Positions 25,105-34,711 of a stretch of DNA of 64,000 nt are shown piece by piece (position 1 is the first letter of the stretch; the number at the start of each line of letters is the position of its first letter). Source of the DNA: Falsiroseomonas sp050563545 (GTDB lineage Bacteria > Pseudomonadota > Alphaproteobacteria > Acetobacterales > Acetobacteraceae); the NCBI RefSeq assembly GCF_050563545.1, contig NZ_JBNXUM010000018.1, positions 1 to 64,000 of the forward strand. The letters run 5' to 3'. The notes below the pieces were generated by a model. The model was given only the letters and a program-made list of their open reading frames with translations. It ran no database searches and was not told the origin of the DNA. A program made the translations under genes and the position numbers.

Positions 25105-26166
25105 ATGCGGCTCGCGGTGCTGGGGGCGGGGGCGATCGGCCCGGCGGCGGCGGTGCTGGCGGTCTCGCGCGGGCATTCCGCGATACTGTGGTCGCCCTCC
25201 GGCGCCGGCATCGCGGGCCTGAACGGGACGCTGCGCGCCGAGGGCGTGATCGCCGGCGACTTCCACCTGGACGCAACCACCGACCTGGCCGAGGCCTTCG
25301 ACGGTGCCGATGCCGCGCTGCTCGCCGTGCCGGCCTATGCCTATGCGGCCGTTCTCCCGCGCATCGCCGCGGCGCTGCCGCCCGACCTTCCCGTCCTGGT
25401 CGCGCCGGCAGCCTCCCTCGCACCCGTCGTGCTGGACGCGCTCGTCGCGCGCCGCGGCATGCCCGACCGCGCGCCGGTCGGCGCTCTCGCGACCACGCCC
25501 GGCGGGGCGCGGCGCCTCGGCCCCGATCGCGTGCGGGTCGCGATGCTGCGCAAGGCCGTCGAGGTCGCTTCCGTGCCCGCCTCCGCCGCGCCGCGCCTTG
25601 CCGCGCTCGCGACCGACCTCTTCGGCTTCGACGCGCCGCTCTCGCCGGACGCGCTGCATGTCTCGCTGCTGAACGCGAACCCGATCGCGCATGCCGTGCT
25701 CGTGCTGACCAACGTCACGCGCATCGAACGCGCCGAGGAGTGGGCGCAATACGCCGCCATGACACCCTTCGCCTGCAACCTGATGCTGGCGCTGGAGAAG
25801 GAACGCGACGCACTCGCCGCCGCCTATGGCCACAAGCTCGAAAGCATCGCGATCGTGCTCGCGCGCGCCAATCCCGTGGCACCGGGCCCGCTCGCGGCCA
25901 TGACCGCCGCGATCGCGGCGAAGCGGCCGGAAGTGCTGGGCCCCAGGACCACCGACACGCGCTACGTGACGGAGGACGTGCCCTTCGGCCTCGCCTACTA
26001 CCTCGCCATCGCGGCGGCCAAGGGTATCGCGATGCCGGCCACGGATGGCATGGTGCGGATGCTCGAACTGCTCTGGGGCCGCGACCTCCGCGCCAACCCG
26101 ATGCTCGACGAGATCGACCTGGCCGACCTGCCGCGCCTGCTGCGCGACGGCGTGGGCCGCCGGTGA
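25105..26166 (+). CDS. NAD/NADP octopine/nopaline-dehydrogenase-family enzyme
   Basis: A protein of 353 aa. The N-terminal Rossmann fold MRLAVLGAGAIGPAAAV binds NAD(P). The C-terminal domain has the opine-dehydrogenase pattern: LLNANPIAHAVLVLTN (His of the catalytic region), then RYVTEDVPFGLAYY near residue 288, nearly identical to the family signature. Such enzymes reductively couple an amino group to a 2-oxo acid. GAGGAG precedes the ATG at 25105. The substrates are unknown; a ketopantoate-reductase-like role is an alternative. Confidence 0.8.
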   Translation: MRLAVLGAGAIGPAAAVLAVSRGHSAILWSPSGAGIAGLNGTLRAEGVIAGDFHLDATTDLAEAFDGADAALLAVPAYAYAAVLPRIAAALPPDLPVLVAPAASLAPVVLDALVARRGMPDRAPVGALATTPGGARRLGPDRVRVAMLRKAVEVASVPASAAPRLAALATDLFGFDAPLSPDALHVSLLNANPIAHAVLVLTNVTRIERAEEWAQYAAMTPFACNLMLALEKERDALAAAYGHKLESIAIVLARANPVAPGPLAAMTAAIAAKRPEVLGPRTTDTRYVTEDVPFGLAYYLAIAAAKGIAMPATDGMVRMLELLWGRDLRANPMLDEIDLADLPRLLRDGVGRR

Positions 26167-26177
26167 AGGACGCGACG

Positions 26178-26471
26178 ATGACCCTGCCCGCACGACGGAC
26201 GCTGATCGGCGCGGCGCTGCTGCTGGCGGCCTGCCAGAGCCAGCCTGCGCGCCTGCCGACCGGCACCGCCCTGCCGCCGCCGCGCGACGCCGCCGCGTTC
26301 GAGCCCGCGCCCACGCCGAACTCGCAGGTCGAGACCACGCCCGAGCGCCGCGCCCGCGCCCTGCAGACACAGCCCACCCCGGGGCCAGGCCGCTTCCCGG
26401 GCTTCGGCACGCCATCCTCGATCGGCTCCGACCAGGAACTGGCGCCGATCCCCGCCAACAGGATGAGGTAG
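26178..26471 (+). CDS. Small putative lipoprotein
   Basis: A protein of 97 aa: MTLPARRTLIGAALLLAAC carries a lipobox (LLAAC, Cys about 19). The mature 78 residues are Pro/Thr/Arg-rich and low complexity, ending LAPIPANRMR, with no recognisable fold. A GTG at 26163 in the same frame would overlap the previous stop; the ATG is preferred. It lies 11 bases after the opine-dehydrogenase-like gene and may be part of its operon. Confidence 0.6.
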   Translation: MTLPARRTLIGAALLLAACQSQPARLPTGTALPPPRDAAAFEPAPTPNSQVETTPERRARALQTQPTPGPGRFPGFGTPSSIGSDQELAPIPANRMR

Positions 26472-26483
26472 GCGCTGATCGAC

Positions 26484-26510
26484 TTCGGGAGGGACGCTGT
26501 CCCTCCCGAA
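26484..26510. repeat. Perfect inverted repeat 1 of a four-member cluster
   Basis: Arms TTCGGGAGGGAC and GTCCCTCCCGAA (12 bp, perfect) around a GCT loop, starting 12 bases past the lipoprotein stop. It could form a strong hairpin in RNA. First of four consecutive palindromes in this convergent gap. Confidence 0.8.
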
Positions 26511-26519
26511 CCCTCCCTG

Positions 26520-26541
26520 CCAGGGGCCGATGGGCCCCTGG
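26520..26541. repeat. Perfect inverted repeat 2 of the cluster
   Basis: Arms CCAGGGGCC/GGCCCCTGG (9 bp, perfect) with loop GATG. It lies 9 bases after the first palindrome and 17 before the third. Confidence 0.75.
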
Positions 26542-26558
26542 ACCGCAATCAATTTTTC

Positions 26559-26608
26559 AACGCCGAAGGCGGGAGGGGGCCGAAGTGCCCCCTCCCGCCT
26601 TCGGCGTT
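26559..26608. terminator. Perfect 22-bp-arm hairpin, repeat 3 of the cluster
   Basis: A 22-base arm (26559-26580) and its exact complement (26587-26608) are separated by CGAAGT, with no mismatch. The left flank carries a T-run (ATTTTT at 26552-26557), which would act as the U-tract for transcription coming from the right-hand, minus-strand gene. This makes it a good intrinsic terminator candidate for the TctC gene at 26696 and a barrier to readthrough from the left. Confidence 0.7.
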
Positions 26609-26621
26609 AAACTCATGGGTT

Positions 26622-26643
26622 CAAAGGGCCCGCTGGCCCTTTG
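26622..26643. repeat. Perfect inverted repeat 4 of the cluster
   Basis: Arms CAAAGGGCC/GGCCCTTTG (9 bp, perfect) with loop CGCT. Last member of the cluster, 53 bases before the stop of the minus-strand TctC gene. No further structure was noted in 26644-26695. Confidence 0.75.
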
Positions 26644-26695
26644 CGGGTGGGGTACGGGGCGGGCAGCGCCCTCCCCGGGCAGCCAGCGCCAACCC

Positions 26696-27676
26696 TCACT
26701 CCAGTTGGATGTTCAGCGGCGCCGCGACGCGGGTCCAGCGGTCGAGGTCCTCGCGCAGCAGCGTGCCGAAGGCCTCGGCGCCGGCGCCATTGGCGGTGGA
26801 GCCGAGCGCGGGCAGGCGCGAGGTGACGAGCTCGCTCTGCAGGGCTCTGGCGAATTCCGCGTTCCAGCGCGCGACGATCGGTGCCGGCAGGCCCTTGGGC
26901 CCGGCCAGGCCGGTCCAGATCGAGGCTTCGAAGCCGGGCAGCCCGCCTTCGATCATCGTGGGCACGTCGGGGGTGGGCGGGAAGCGCTCGCGCGACGTCA
27001 CGCCGATCACCTTCATCTGTGCGCCCGACACCGCCATGACGGAGGCGACGGAGATGAACATCAGCCCGATCCGCCCCGCCGCCAGGTCGTTGAAGGCGGC
27101 CGCGGCGCCGCGATAGGGAACGTGCTCCACCTTCAGCCGCTCGCGCGCTTTCAGCTCCTCCATGATGAGGTGGGTGTTGGTGCCGATGCCGGTGGAGCCG
27201 TAGGGGATCGGGTCCCGCGCGTCGCGGCAGTAGGCCAACAGTTCCTGCAGGTCCCGCGGCGGCAGGGACGGCGCGGTGACCAGCGCCACCGGGCTGTCGC
27301 TGAGGTGGATGATGGGCGTGAAGTCGGCGACGGGGTCATAGGTCAGGCGTCGCCCGATCGCCTTCGCGATGGTGGTCTGCCCCGCGGTCGTCAGCAGCAG
27401 TGTCAGCCCGTCCGGCGTGGCACGGGCGACCTCCTGTGCTCCGATGATGCCGCCGGCGCCGGCGCGGTTCTCGACCACGACATTCTGCCCGACCTGCTGG
27501 GAGACCTGCTGGGCGAACAGGCGCCCCAGCACGTCCTGGCTGCCGCCCGGCGCGAAGGGGACGATCAGGCGGACGGGGCGGTCGGGTGCCCAGGGCCCCT
27601 GGGCTCGGGCACCGCGGGGCATGACCGCGGGCGCGGCCAGCGTGGCCGCCAGCAGGGTCCGGCGGGGCAGGGTCAT
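26696..27676 (-). CDS. TctC/Bug-family periplasmic substrate-binding protein
   Basis: A protein of 326 aa. A leader with RRTLLAATLAAPA and processing after GARAQ is followed by a TctC domain: RPVRLIVPFAPGGSQDVLGR, QNVVVENRAGAGGIIGAQ, then VEHVPYRGAAAAFNDL and VPTMIEGGLPGFE. These proteins bind carboxylates for tripartite tricarboxylate transporters, but no tctA or tctB is in the window. GAGGAAGAG lies upstream of the ATG at 27676. It is divergent from the acyltransferase gene. Confidence 0.93.
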   Translation of the reverse strand: MTLPRRTLLAATLAAPAVMPRGARAQGPWAPDRPVRLIVPFAPGGSQDVLGRLFAQQVSQQVGQNVVVENRAGAGGIIGAQEVARATPDGLTLLLTTAGQTTIAKAIGRRLTYDPVADFTPIIHLSDSPVALVTAPSLPPRDLQELLAYCRDARDPIPYGSTGIGTNTHLIMEELKARERLKVEHVPYRGAAAAFNDLAAGRIGLMFISVASVMAVSGAQMKVIGVTSRERFPPTPDVPTMIEGGLPGFEASIWTGLAGPKGLPAPIVARWNAEFARALQSELVTSRLPALGSTANGAGAEAFGTLLREDLDRWTRVAAPLNIQLE

Positions 27677-27804
27677 GGCGAAGCTCTTCCTCGTTCCCGG
27701 CCAGCCTGCCCCGTCCCGCCGCCCCGCCGCAACGCGCGCCGCGGCGAGGCTGCCCTGCAACGCTCCCGCGACTTTCACCGGACCGTCGCTTCCCCTTCAT
27801 TGCC

Positions 27805-28767
27805 ATGACGCGATGGCAGGCGCACATGGCGCGCATGGAAGCCGCCCGCCTGACGACCCCGGAGGCGCTGCGCCCGCCGCGGCGGCGCCGCAAGGTCATC
27901 AGCTTCTCGCAATCCGACCCGGACACGATCTGGGGCGACGTGCTGGGCTTCCGGCCGCTCGGCGGGCGCATCCGCGCGGCGCGGCGGATCGCGACGATCG
28001 CGGCCTGGACGCTTATCGCCCTGCCGGTCCAGGCGCTGCTCGTCGTGCTGCCGGGCAAGGCGCATGTGGCTTTCGGCAAGTTCTACTGGCGGGCCGCGGC
28101 CTGGCTCATGGGGCTGCGCATCCAGGTCGTGGGCGCGCCGGCGGCGGGGCGGTCCGTGCTCTTCGTGTCCAACCATTCCTCCTGGCTCGACATCGTGGCG
28201 CTGGGCGCGGCGCTCGACGCCTGCTTCGTCGCCAAGCGCGAGGTCGGGGAATGGCCGGTCGTCAGCTGGATCGCCAGGCTCGGCCGCACCGTCTTCGTCA
28301 GCCGCAGCCGCACCCGGACGAAGGGCGAGGCGGGGCTGATCCGCGAACGCCTCGGCCAGGGCGACAGCATCGTCCTGTTCCCCGAAGGCACGACCAGCGA
28401 CGGCAGCCGCGTCATGGCCTTCCGCAGCGCCTTCCTCTCGGTCGCCGACCATGCGCGGGTGGTGCAGCCGGTCTCGCTGGTGTTCGACCGGCTGGGCGGG
28501 TTGCCGGCCTGCCGGCGCGACCGGCCGCTCTTCGCCTGGTATGGCGACATGGAGCTCGGCAGCCATTTCTGGCGCCTGGCGCGGCGACACAAGACGCGGG
28601 CGACGATCGTGCTGCACGCCCCGCTCGACCCCGCGGCGTGGCAGGACCGCAAGGCGCTGACCGCCGCCTGCTTCGAGGTGGTGAACGAGGGCTGCGCGAC
28701 CCTTCGGCAGAACCGGCCTCCCCAGCCCCTGTCGCCGTCGCGCCACACTGTTGCGGATCACGCTTGA
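27805..28767 (+). CDS. Lysophospholipid acyltransferase family protein (PlsC-like)
   Basis: A protein of 320 aa. After a basic head and one hydrophobic segment (about 60-90) comes the acyltransferase domain: NHSSWLD (the HX4D catalytic pair, about 125), FVAKREVGEWPVVSWIA, and LFPEGTTSDGSRV (phosphate-binding site, about 193-205). Likely acylates lysophosphatidic acid or a related lipid. ATG at 27805; a second ATG seven codons later is possible. It heads a rightward cluster with miaB, phoH, ybeY and corC, a conserved order in this group. Confidence 0.9.
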   Translation: MTRWQAHMARMEAARLTTPEALRPPRRRRKVISFSQSDPDTIWGDVLGFRPLGGRIRAARRIATIAAWTLIALPVQALLVVLPGKAHVAFGKFYWRAAAWLMGLRIQVVGAPAAGRSVLFVSNHSSWLDIVALGAALDACFVAKREVGEWPVVSWIARLGRTVFVSRSRTRTKGEAGLIRERLGQGDSIVLFPEGTTSDGSRVMAFRSAFLSVADHARVVQPVSLVFDRLGGLPACRRDRPLFAWYGDMELGSHFWRLARRHKTRATIVLHAPLDPAAWQDRKALTAACFEVVNEGCATLRQNRPPQPLSPSRHTVADHA

Positions 28768-28920
28768 CCCGGCGCGGCGCGGCGTCCCACCTTCGAACCG
28801 TGCCGATTCGCATCGTGCCGATGCGCCCCGGGCGCGGCGCTTGACCGCGGCGCAGGGCCTGCGCATCTCCCCGCCTTCACCCCGCCGGACCGCCGGCGGG
28901 GCGGCGGAGCCCTGATCCCG

Positions 28921-30314
28921 ATGACCGATAATGCTGCGCCCAAGCGTCTCTTCGTGAAGACCTGGGGCTGCCAGATGAACGTGTACGACAGCGCCCGGAT
29001 GGCCGATGTCCTGGCGCCGCTGGGCTATGCGCCGACGCAGACTCCCGAGGACGCCGACATGGTGATCCTCAACACCTGCCATATCCGGGAAAAGGCGAGC
29101 GAGAAGCTGTTCTCCGAGCTCGGCCGCCTGCGCGCCGCGAAGGAGGCGACGGGCGGGCGCATGGTGCTGGCCGTCGCGGGCTGCGTGGCCCAGGCCGAGG
29201 GCGCGGAGATCACCGCGCGGGCGCCCTACGTGGACATCGTCCTCGGCCCGCAGAGCTACCACCGCCTGCCCGAGATGGTGGCGCGCGCGACGCGCGCCGC
29301 CGGCCAGGTCATCGAGACCGACTTCCCCGCCGAGGACAAGTTCGACCACCTGCCGGAGGTCAGCGCCCCGCAGGGCCCGATCGCCTTCCTGACCATCCAG
29401 GAGGGCTGCGACAAGTTCTGTTCCTTCTGCGTGGTCCCGTATACGCGGGGCTCCGAATACTCCCGCCCCGCCGCGGCGGTGATCGCGGAGGCCGGGCGCC
29501 TGGTCGCGCAGGGTGCGCGCGAGATCGCGCTGCTCGGGCAGAACGTGAACGCGTATCACGGGGAAGGCCCGGACGGCGCGAGCTGGGGCCTCGGCCGCCT
29601 GCTGCGCGAGATCGCGGGCATCGAGGGCCTGGCGCGGCTGCGCTACACGACCTCCCACCCCCGCGACATGGATGACGACCTCATCGCCGCGCATGGCGAG
29701 ATCCCGGCGCTCATGCCGTTCCTGCACCTGCCCGTGCAGTCCGGTTCGGACCGCGTGCTGAAGGCGATGAACCGCGGCCACACCGCTTCCGACTTCCTGC
29801 GGATCGTGGAACGCCTGCGCGGCGTGCGCCCCGACCTCGCGCTGTCCTCCGACTTCATCGCCGGCCACCCCGGCGAGACCGAGGACGACCACCAGGCGAC
29901 CCTGCACCTCATCGAGCGCGTCGGCTTCGCCCAGGCCTTCTCGTTCAAGTACTCGCCACGTCCTGGAACCCCTGCCGCCGGCGCCCCACTTCAGGTGACG
30001 GAGGCCGAGAAGGACCGGCGCCTGCAGGAGATCCAGGAACTGCTCCGCCAGCAGCAGCACGCGTTCAACCGCTCGCGCCTCGGGCTTCGCTTCGACGTTC
30101 TGTTCACCGGGCCCGGCCGGCATCCCGGCCAGGCCGCCGGGCGTTCGCCCTGGTTGCAGCCGGTGCACGCCGCGACAGGGACGCAAAGTCCCGCTGCCCT
30201 CGCCGGTCAGGTCCTGGCCTGCGAGGTCGTTTCCGCCCACCCCAACTCCCTCGCCGTCCGCATCCTCGATGGCAAGCGTTCCGGAGATCCACCCGAACAG
30301 GAGAAAGCCGCGGC

Positions 30315-30318
<4 letters not shown>
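28921..30318 (+). CDS. miaB: tRNA-2-methylthio-N6-dimethylallyladenosine synthase
   Basis: A radical-SAM methylthiotransferase acting on A37 of tRNAs, 465 aa. The N-terminal UPF0004 domain binds the auxiliary cluster through Cys in KTWGCQMN, ILNTCHIRE and VAGCVAQ. The radical-SAM core has CDKFCSFC (CxxxCxxC, about 163-170) and TTSHPRDM. A C-terminal TRAM domain ends ANSLAVRIL-type (SAHPNSLAVRIL). ATG at 28921. The stop overlaps the phoH TTG start, giving translational coupling. Confidence 0.95.
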
Positions 30319-31383
<1,065 letters not shown>

Positions 31384-31400
<17 letters not shown>

Positions 31401-31896
31401 ACGGCCTGGCCCCAGGGGAACGAACCCTTCGGCCGGGAACCGATCGGGGAACGGGGTCACCGTCCTCCTGGCGAGCAGGGGATGGCGCGCGGCCGTGCCG
31501 CGGCCCGAGGCCCTGGTCCGCCGCGCGGCCGCCGCCGCGCTGGAAGAGACCGGCGCGCGGGGCGCCATCACGGTGCTGCTCGCCGACGACGCCGCGGTGA
31601 AGCGCCTGAACGGCCGCCACCGCGCCAAGGCCAAGCCGACCAACGTCCTTTCCTTCCCGGCGGAGGCGCCGGGCTACCTGGGCGACGTCGCCGTGGCCCT
31701 GGGTGTCGTCCGCCGCGAGGCGCGCGGCGCGGGGCGTCGCACCGCCGATCACCTGGCGCATCTCGTCGCCCATGGCGCGCTGCATCTCGCGGGCTACGAT
31801 CACCTGGCCGCGGGCGAGGCGCGGCGGATGGAACGCGCGGAGGCGCGGATCATGCGCCGGCTTGGACGCCCCAATCCGTGGCGGGGGGCGACGTGA
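31384..31896 (+). CDS. ybeY: Endoribonuclease/rRNA maturation factor YbeY
   Basis: A protein of 170 aa. The zinc-binding signature HLVAHGALHLAGYDH (three His, about residues 128-142) is exact, and TNVLSFPAE is the conserved middle motif. YbeY takes part in 16S rRNA 3'-end maturation and quality control. The first 25 residues are basic and poorly conserved, so the ATG at 31384, which lies inside the end of phoH, is a best guess; a shorter start is possible. Confidence 0.92.
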
Positions 31897-31936
31897 AGCC
31901 GACGGGGTTCTCGGTGCCCGCGCCTCCCTCACCCAA

Positions 31937-31963
31937 CCCTCTCCCCCCTGCGGGTGGAGAGGG
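31937..31963. repeat. GGGGGAG-core hairpin between ybeY and corC
   Basis: CCCTCTCCCCCC and GGGTGGAGAGGG flank TGC, an imperfect hairpin of the dispersed family, starting 40 bases after ybeY. A third CCCTCTCCCC copy (about 31978) follows. Being inside a probable operon, it may act in processing or attenuation rather than full termination. Confidence 0.6.
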
Positions 31964-32008
31964 CTCGAGCGGCGTTCGCCCTCTCCCCACGCGCGCCGTC
32001 ATCACGCC

Positions 32009-32938
32009 ATGAGCGGTAACGGCCACAACGGCACCGACCGCGACCGCCGCAACACCTTCTTCTGGCGGCTGCAATCCCTGCTGCGCCGGCGCGAAGCCGA
32101 GAGCGTGCGCGACCGCGTCGAGGAACTCCTCGAAGGCCGTCCCGACAACGACGACCCCGCCCGCGGCGAGGCGGACGACACCGGCCTCGACAAGCACGAA
32201 CGCATCCTGCTCGGCAACGTGCTGCGCCTGCGCGACAAGACGGCCTACGACGTCATGCTGCCGCGCGCCGACATCGTCGCCATGCCGGAGGACCTGACGC
32301 TGGAACAGGCCATCCAGCTCATCCAGAAGGAAGGCCACAGCCGCTTCCCCGTCTATCGCGGCAACCTCGACGAGATCGTGGGGATGGTCCACATCAAGGA
32401 TGTCTTCGCCGCGGTCGGGCGCGACCCCGCCGCCTTCTCGATGAAGGCGATCCTGCGCAAGCCTCTGCTGGTGGTGCCCACCATCCCGGTGCTCGACCTG
32501 CTGCTGCAGATGCGCGCGCAGCGCATCCACATGGCGCTGGTCGTCGACGAATACGGCGGCATCGACGGCCTGGTCACCATCGAGGACCTCGTCGAGACCA
32601 TCGTCGGCGACATCAGCGACGAGCACGACGAGGTCGCGACGCCGACCATCACCGAACGCCCGGATGGGTCGCTCGACCTCGATGCGCGCACGACGGTGGA
32701 GGCCTTCGAGCAGCGCCTCGGCACCGTCCTGACGGAGGAGGAACGCGCCGCCGATATCGACACCGTGGGCGGCCTGGTCTTCACGCTGGCAGGCCGCGTG
32801 CCGGCGCGCGGGGAGCTCATCAGCCACCCCTCGGGTCTCGAGTTCCGCGTGCTCGACGCCGATCCCCGCCGCATCCGCCGCCTGCGCGTGCGCCGCCCCG
32901 GCGCCGCCGGCGAGGCTCCGCGCCAGGCCGCGGAGTAG
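32009..32938 (+). CDS. CorC/HlyC-type CBS-domain transporter-associated protein
   Basis: A protein of 309 aa without membrane helices. Two CBS domains (about 75-205) start at VMLPRADIVAMPEDLTLEQAIQLIQ; the second has RIHMALVVDEYGGIDGLVTIEDLVETIVGDI. A CorC_HlyC domain (about 225-295) ends GLEFRVLDADPRRIRRL. These proteins accompany Mg2+/Co2+ efflux and bind adenine nucleotides. In many relatives lnt follows; here the next gene is an unrelated glycosidase on the other strand, 28 bases away. Confidence 0.92.
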   Translation: MSGNGHNGTDRDRRNTFFWRLQSLLRRREAESVRDRVEELLEGRPDNDDPARGEADDTGLDKHERILLGNVLRLRDKTAYDVMLPRADIVAMPEDLTLEQAIQLIQKEGHSRFPVYRGNLDEIVGMVHIKDVFAAVGRDPAAFSMKAILRKPLLVVPTIPVLDLLLQMRAQRIHMALVVDEYGGIDGLVTIEDLVETIVGDISDEHDEVATPTITERPDGSLDLDARTTVEAFEQRLGTVLTEEERAADIDTVGGLVFTLAGRVPARGELISHPSGLEFRVLDADPRRIRRLRVRRPGAAGEAPRQAAE

Positions 32939-32966
32939 GGGAGGGCGCCGTCCCTCCCCCGTCCTT

Positions 32967-34139
32967 CTATTCCGCCGCCTCGCTCGGCACCGCGCCCGCC
33001 GTCCGCATGGCGTCGAACTGCGCGTTCAGCCGCGCGACCTCCTCCGCGAGCGGCCGGTAGACCTCGCGCCGGCCGTTCCTCGACGGCATCTCGAACAGGC
33101 CGTTCGGGCAGTAGCGGTCGTCGTCCCAGCCGGGATGGCTCAGCACGGGATAGAGACACACCCCCTGGACCGGCGTGCCCGCCGCGATTGCTGCCATCAC
33201 CTCCTCCGCGACGTAGCGCAGCCAGAGCGGACGCCGGTCGCCCTCGATGCTGGTCTCGCCGAGGAAGACCGGGCGCTGGTAGCGGTCATGCACGCGCTTC
33301 AGCAGGTCGCGCAGCGGGATCCAGCGCTCGTCGAAGACGGACATCGGCGCGGCGTCGTGGCCCTCATGCAGCCACCACTGGTTGTTCCAGTAGAAATTGA
33401 TCCCGATGGCGTCGAGCATGTCCTCCGCGCCGCCGAGCTCCGGCGCGTTGCGGCCGAGGATCATGTCCCAGGCTTCCCAGACGCCGGCGTTGCGGCGGAT
33501 GGCGGGCTCGATGTCGGCATCAACGTTGGGGCGCCCATGGGTGTGGACCAGCGGCTCCACCGCGAAGACCCGCGTGCCCGGCACGGCGGCCCGCGCGGCG
33601 CGCGTGGCCGCCAGCGTCGCGCGCACCGCCTGGCGCTTCACCTCCGGCCCGCGGCCGTTGGTGCAGGGGTTGAAGTGGCCGGTCTCCCCGCCCGCCCAGG
33701 CAAGGAAGGAGATCTCGTTCAGCGGGCAGAGGATCGGCGGCTCGCCTGTCTCCTCGAAGGCGAGCTTCGCGAAGGCCGCGGCATAGTCGGCGAAGCGGGT
33801 GACGAACTCGTCGGAGAAGAAATCCAGCCAGTCCGGCCAGCCGTAGTGGCAGAGATCCCACACGACCTGCGTGCCGGTCCGCTGCGCGGCGCGCAGCATC
33901 GGCAGGACGGGGCTCCAGTCGTAGCGGCCCGGCCCCTCCGCCTCGACGAGGTGCCAGCGCACGCCGTCGCGCGCCGCCCGGATCCCGTGCTCGCCGAGCT
34001 GGCGGTAATCCTGCTCGGCAAGCAGGTCATGGTGGGTCGAGGCGATGAGATCGAGCCGGCGGCCATCGCGCCGACGATGCGTCGAGCATTCGAACCCGCC
34101 TAGGAAGAAGGAGCGGAACAAGGGCTGGTGCGGGGCCAC
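32967..34139 (-). CDS. Family-1-like glycoside hydrolase (TIM barrel)
   Basis: A protein of 390 aa that starts SFFLGGFECSTHRRRDGRRLD and follows a GH-A clan barrel: WHLVEAEGPGRYDW, VWDLCHYGWPDWLDFF, the acid/base CPLNEISFLAW and the nucleophile FLGETSIEG near the C-terminal third. Cytosolic by lack of a signal. A GTG at 34139 with GGAG seven bases upstream is chosen; a TTG at 34259 would add 40 residues unlike the family. The substrate (beta-glucoside or other) is not determinable. No sugar transporter is nearby. Confidence 0.78.
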   Translation of the reverse strand: MAPHQPLFRSFFLGGFECSTHRRRDGRRLDLIASTHHDLLAEQDYRQLGEHGIRAARDGVRWHLVEAEGPGRYDWSPVLPMLRAAQRTGTQVVWDLCHYGWPDWLDFFSDEFVTRFADYAAAFAKLAFEETGEPPILCPLNEISFLAWAGGETGHFNPCTNGRGPEVKRQAVRATLAATRAARAAVPGTRVFAVEPLVHTHGRPNVDADIEPAIRRNAGVWEAWDMILGRNAPELGGAEDMLDAIGINFYWNNQWWLHEGHDAAPMSVFDERWIPLRDLLKRVHDRYQRPVFLGETSIEGDRRPLWLRYVAEEVMAAIAAGTPVQGVCLYPVLSHPGWDDDRYCPNGLFEMPSRNGRREVYRPLAEEVARLNAQFDAMRTAGAVPSEAAE

Positions 34140-34384
34140 GCGCAACTCCGGGCTGGTGGACGGAAGAACCGGGTCGCAAACGCCCCGGCGACGGAAGGCT
34201 TCCCTCGTCGCGATCACGCACGCGTGAGGGTTGAGCCAGTGATGGCCTACGGTATACAATCAAGGCAAGGGGCGGCGACAGCCCGTGACAAACGCCGCCT
34301 TGCTGCACCCTGGGTTGCTGCCCCGCGCGCCGAGCGCGTGCGGTTGCACTTGAAGTTACGGGCATAAATTCCCACATCGAAGCC

Positions 34385-34708
34385 ATGCCGATCCCATGTC
34401 CGCCTCCGCTGCGTCCTGGCGCGGCAGTGGCGCTGCTCGCCGCGGCGCTGCGCGCACGCCGCGCGCTCGATCTCCGCTATGCCGGTGCCTGGCGCCGGGT
34501 GCATCCGCATGCCGTCGGCCGTTCCGCCCGCGGGCGGCTGGCGCTGCTCGCCTGGCAGATCGCCGACGAGCGCGGCGACCGCGCCCCGGGCTGGCGCCTG
34601 TTCGACATGGCACGCCTGGAGGCGCTCGAGCCCCGGCGCGAGCGCTTCCGCCCGCGCGGCGGGGTCGGCCCGCAATCGCCGATCGCCCACCCGATCGCGG
34701 CGGCCTGA
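34385..34708 (+). CDS. Small protein with WYL-domain-like pattern
   Basis: A protein of 107 aa. The centre (about 20-90) follows the WYL spacing: ALDLRYAGAWRRVHPHAVGR, then RLALLAWQIAD and GWRLFDMARLEAL. WYL domains usually sit at the C-terminus of larger regulators and bind nucleotides; here it stands alone. Upstream, 34236-34384 is AT-richer and could hold divergent promoters for this gene and the glycosidase. Its stop is 3 bases from the convergent histidine-kinase stop. Confidence 0.55.
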   Translation: MPIPCPPPLRPGAAVALLAAALRARRALDLRYAGAWRRVHPHAVGRSARGRLALLAWQIADERGDRAPGWRLFDMARLEALEPRRERFRPRGGVGPQSPIAHPIAAA

Positions 34709-34711
34709 GCC

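Noticed and set aside
26484..26643. A CRISPR array at the four-palindrome cluster
   Set aside because: The palindromes differ in sequence and there are no equal repeats or spacers of constant length; no cas genes were seen.
27775..30240. An 821-codon minus-strand frame opposite plsC and miaB
   Set aside because: Composition and lack of motifs show it to be an antisense shadow; the plus-strand genes carry catalytic signatures.
34140..34259. A 40-residue N-terminal extension of the glycosidase from TTG 34259
   Set aside because: The residues do not fit the barrel start, whereas GTG 34139 has a GGAG ribosome site at normal distance.
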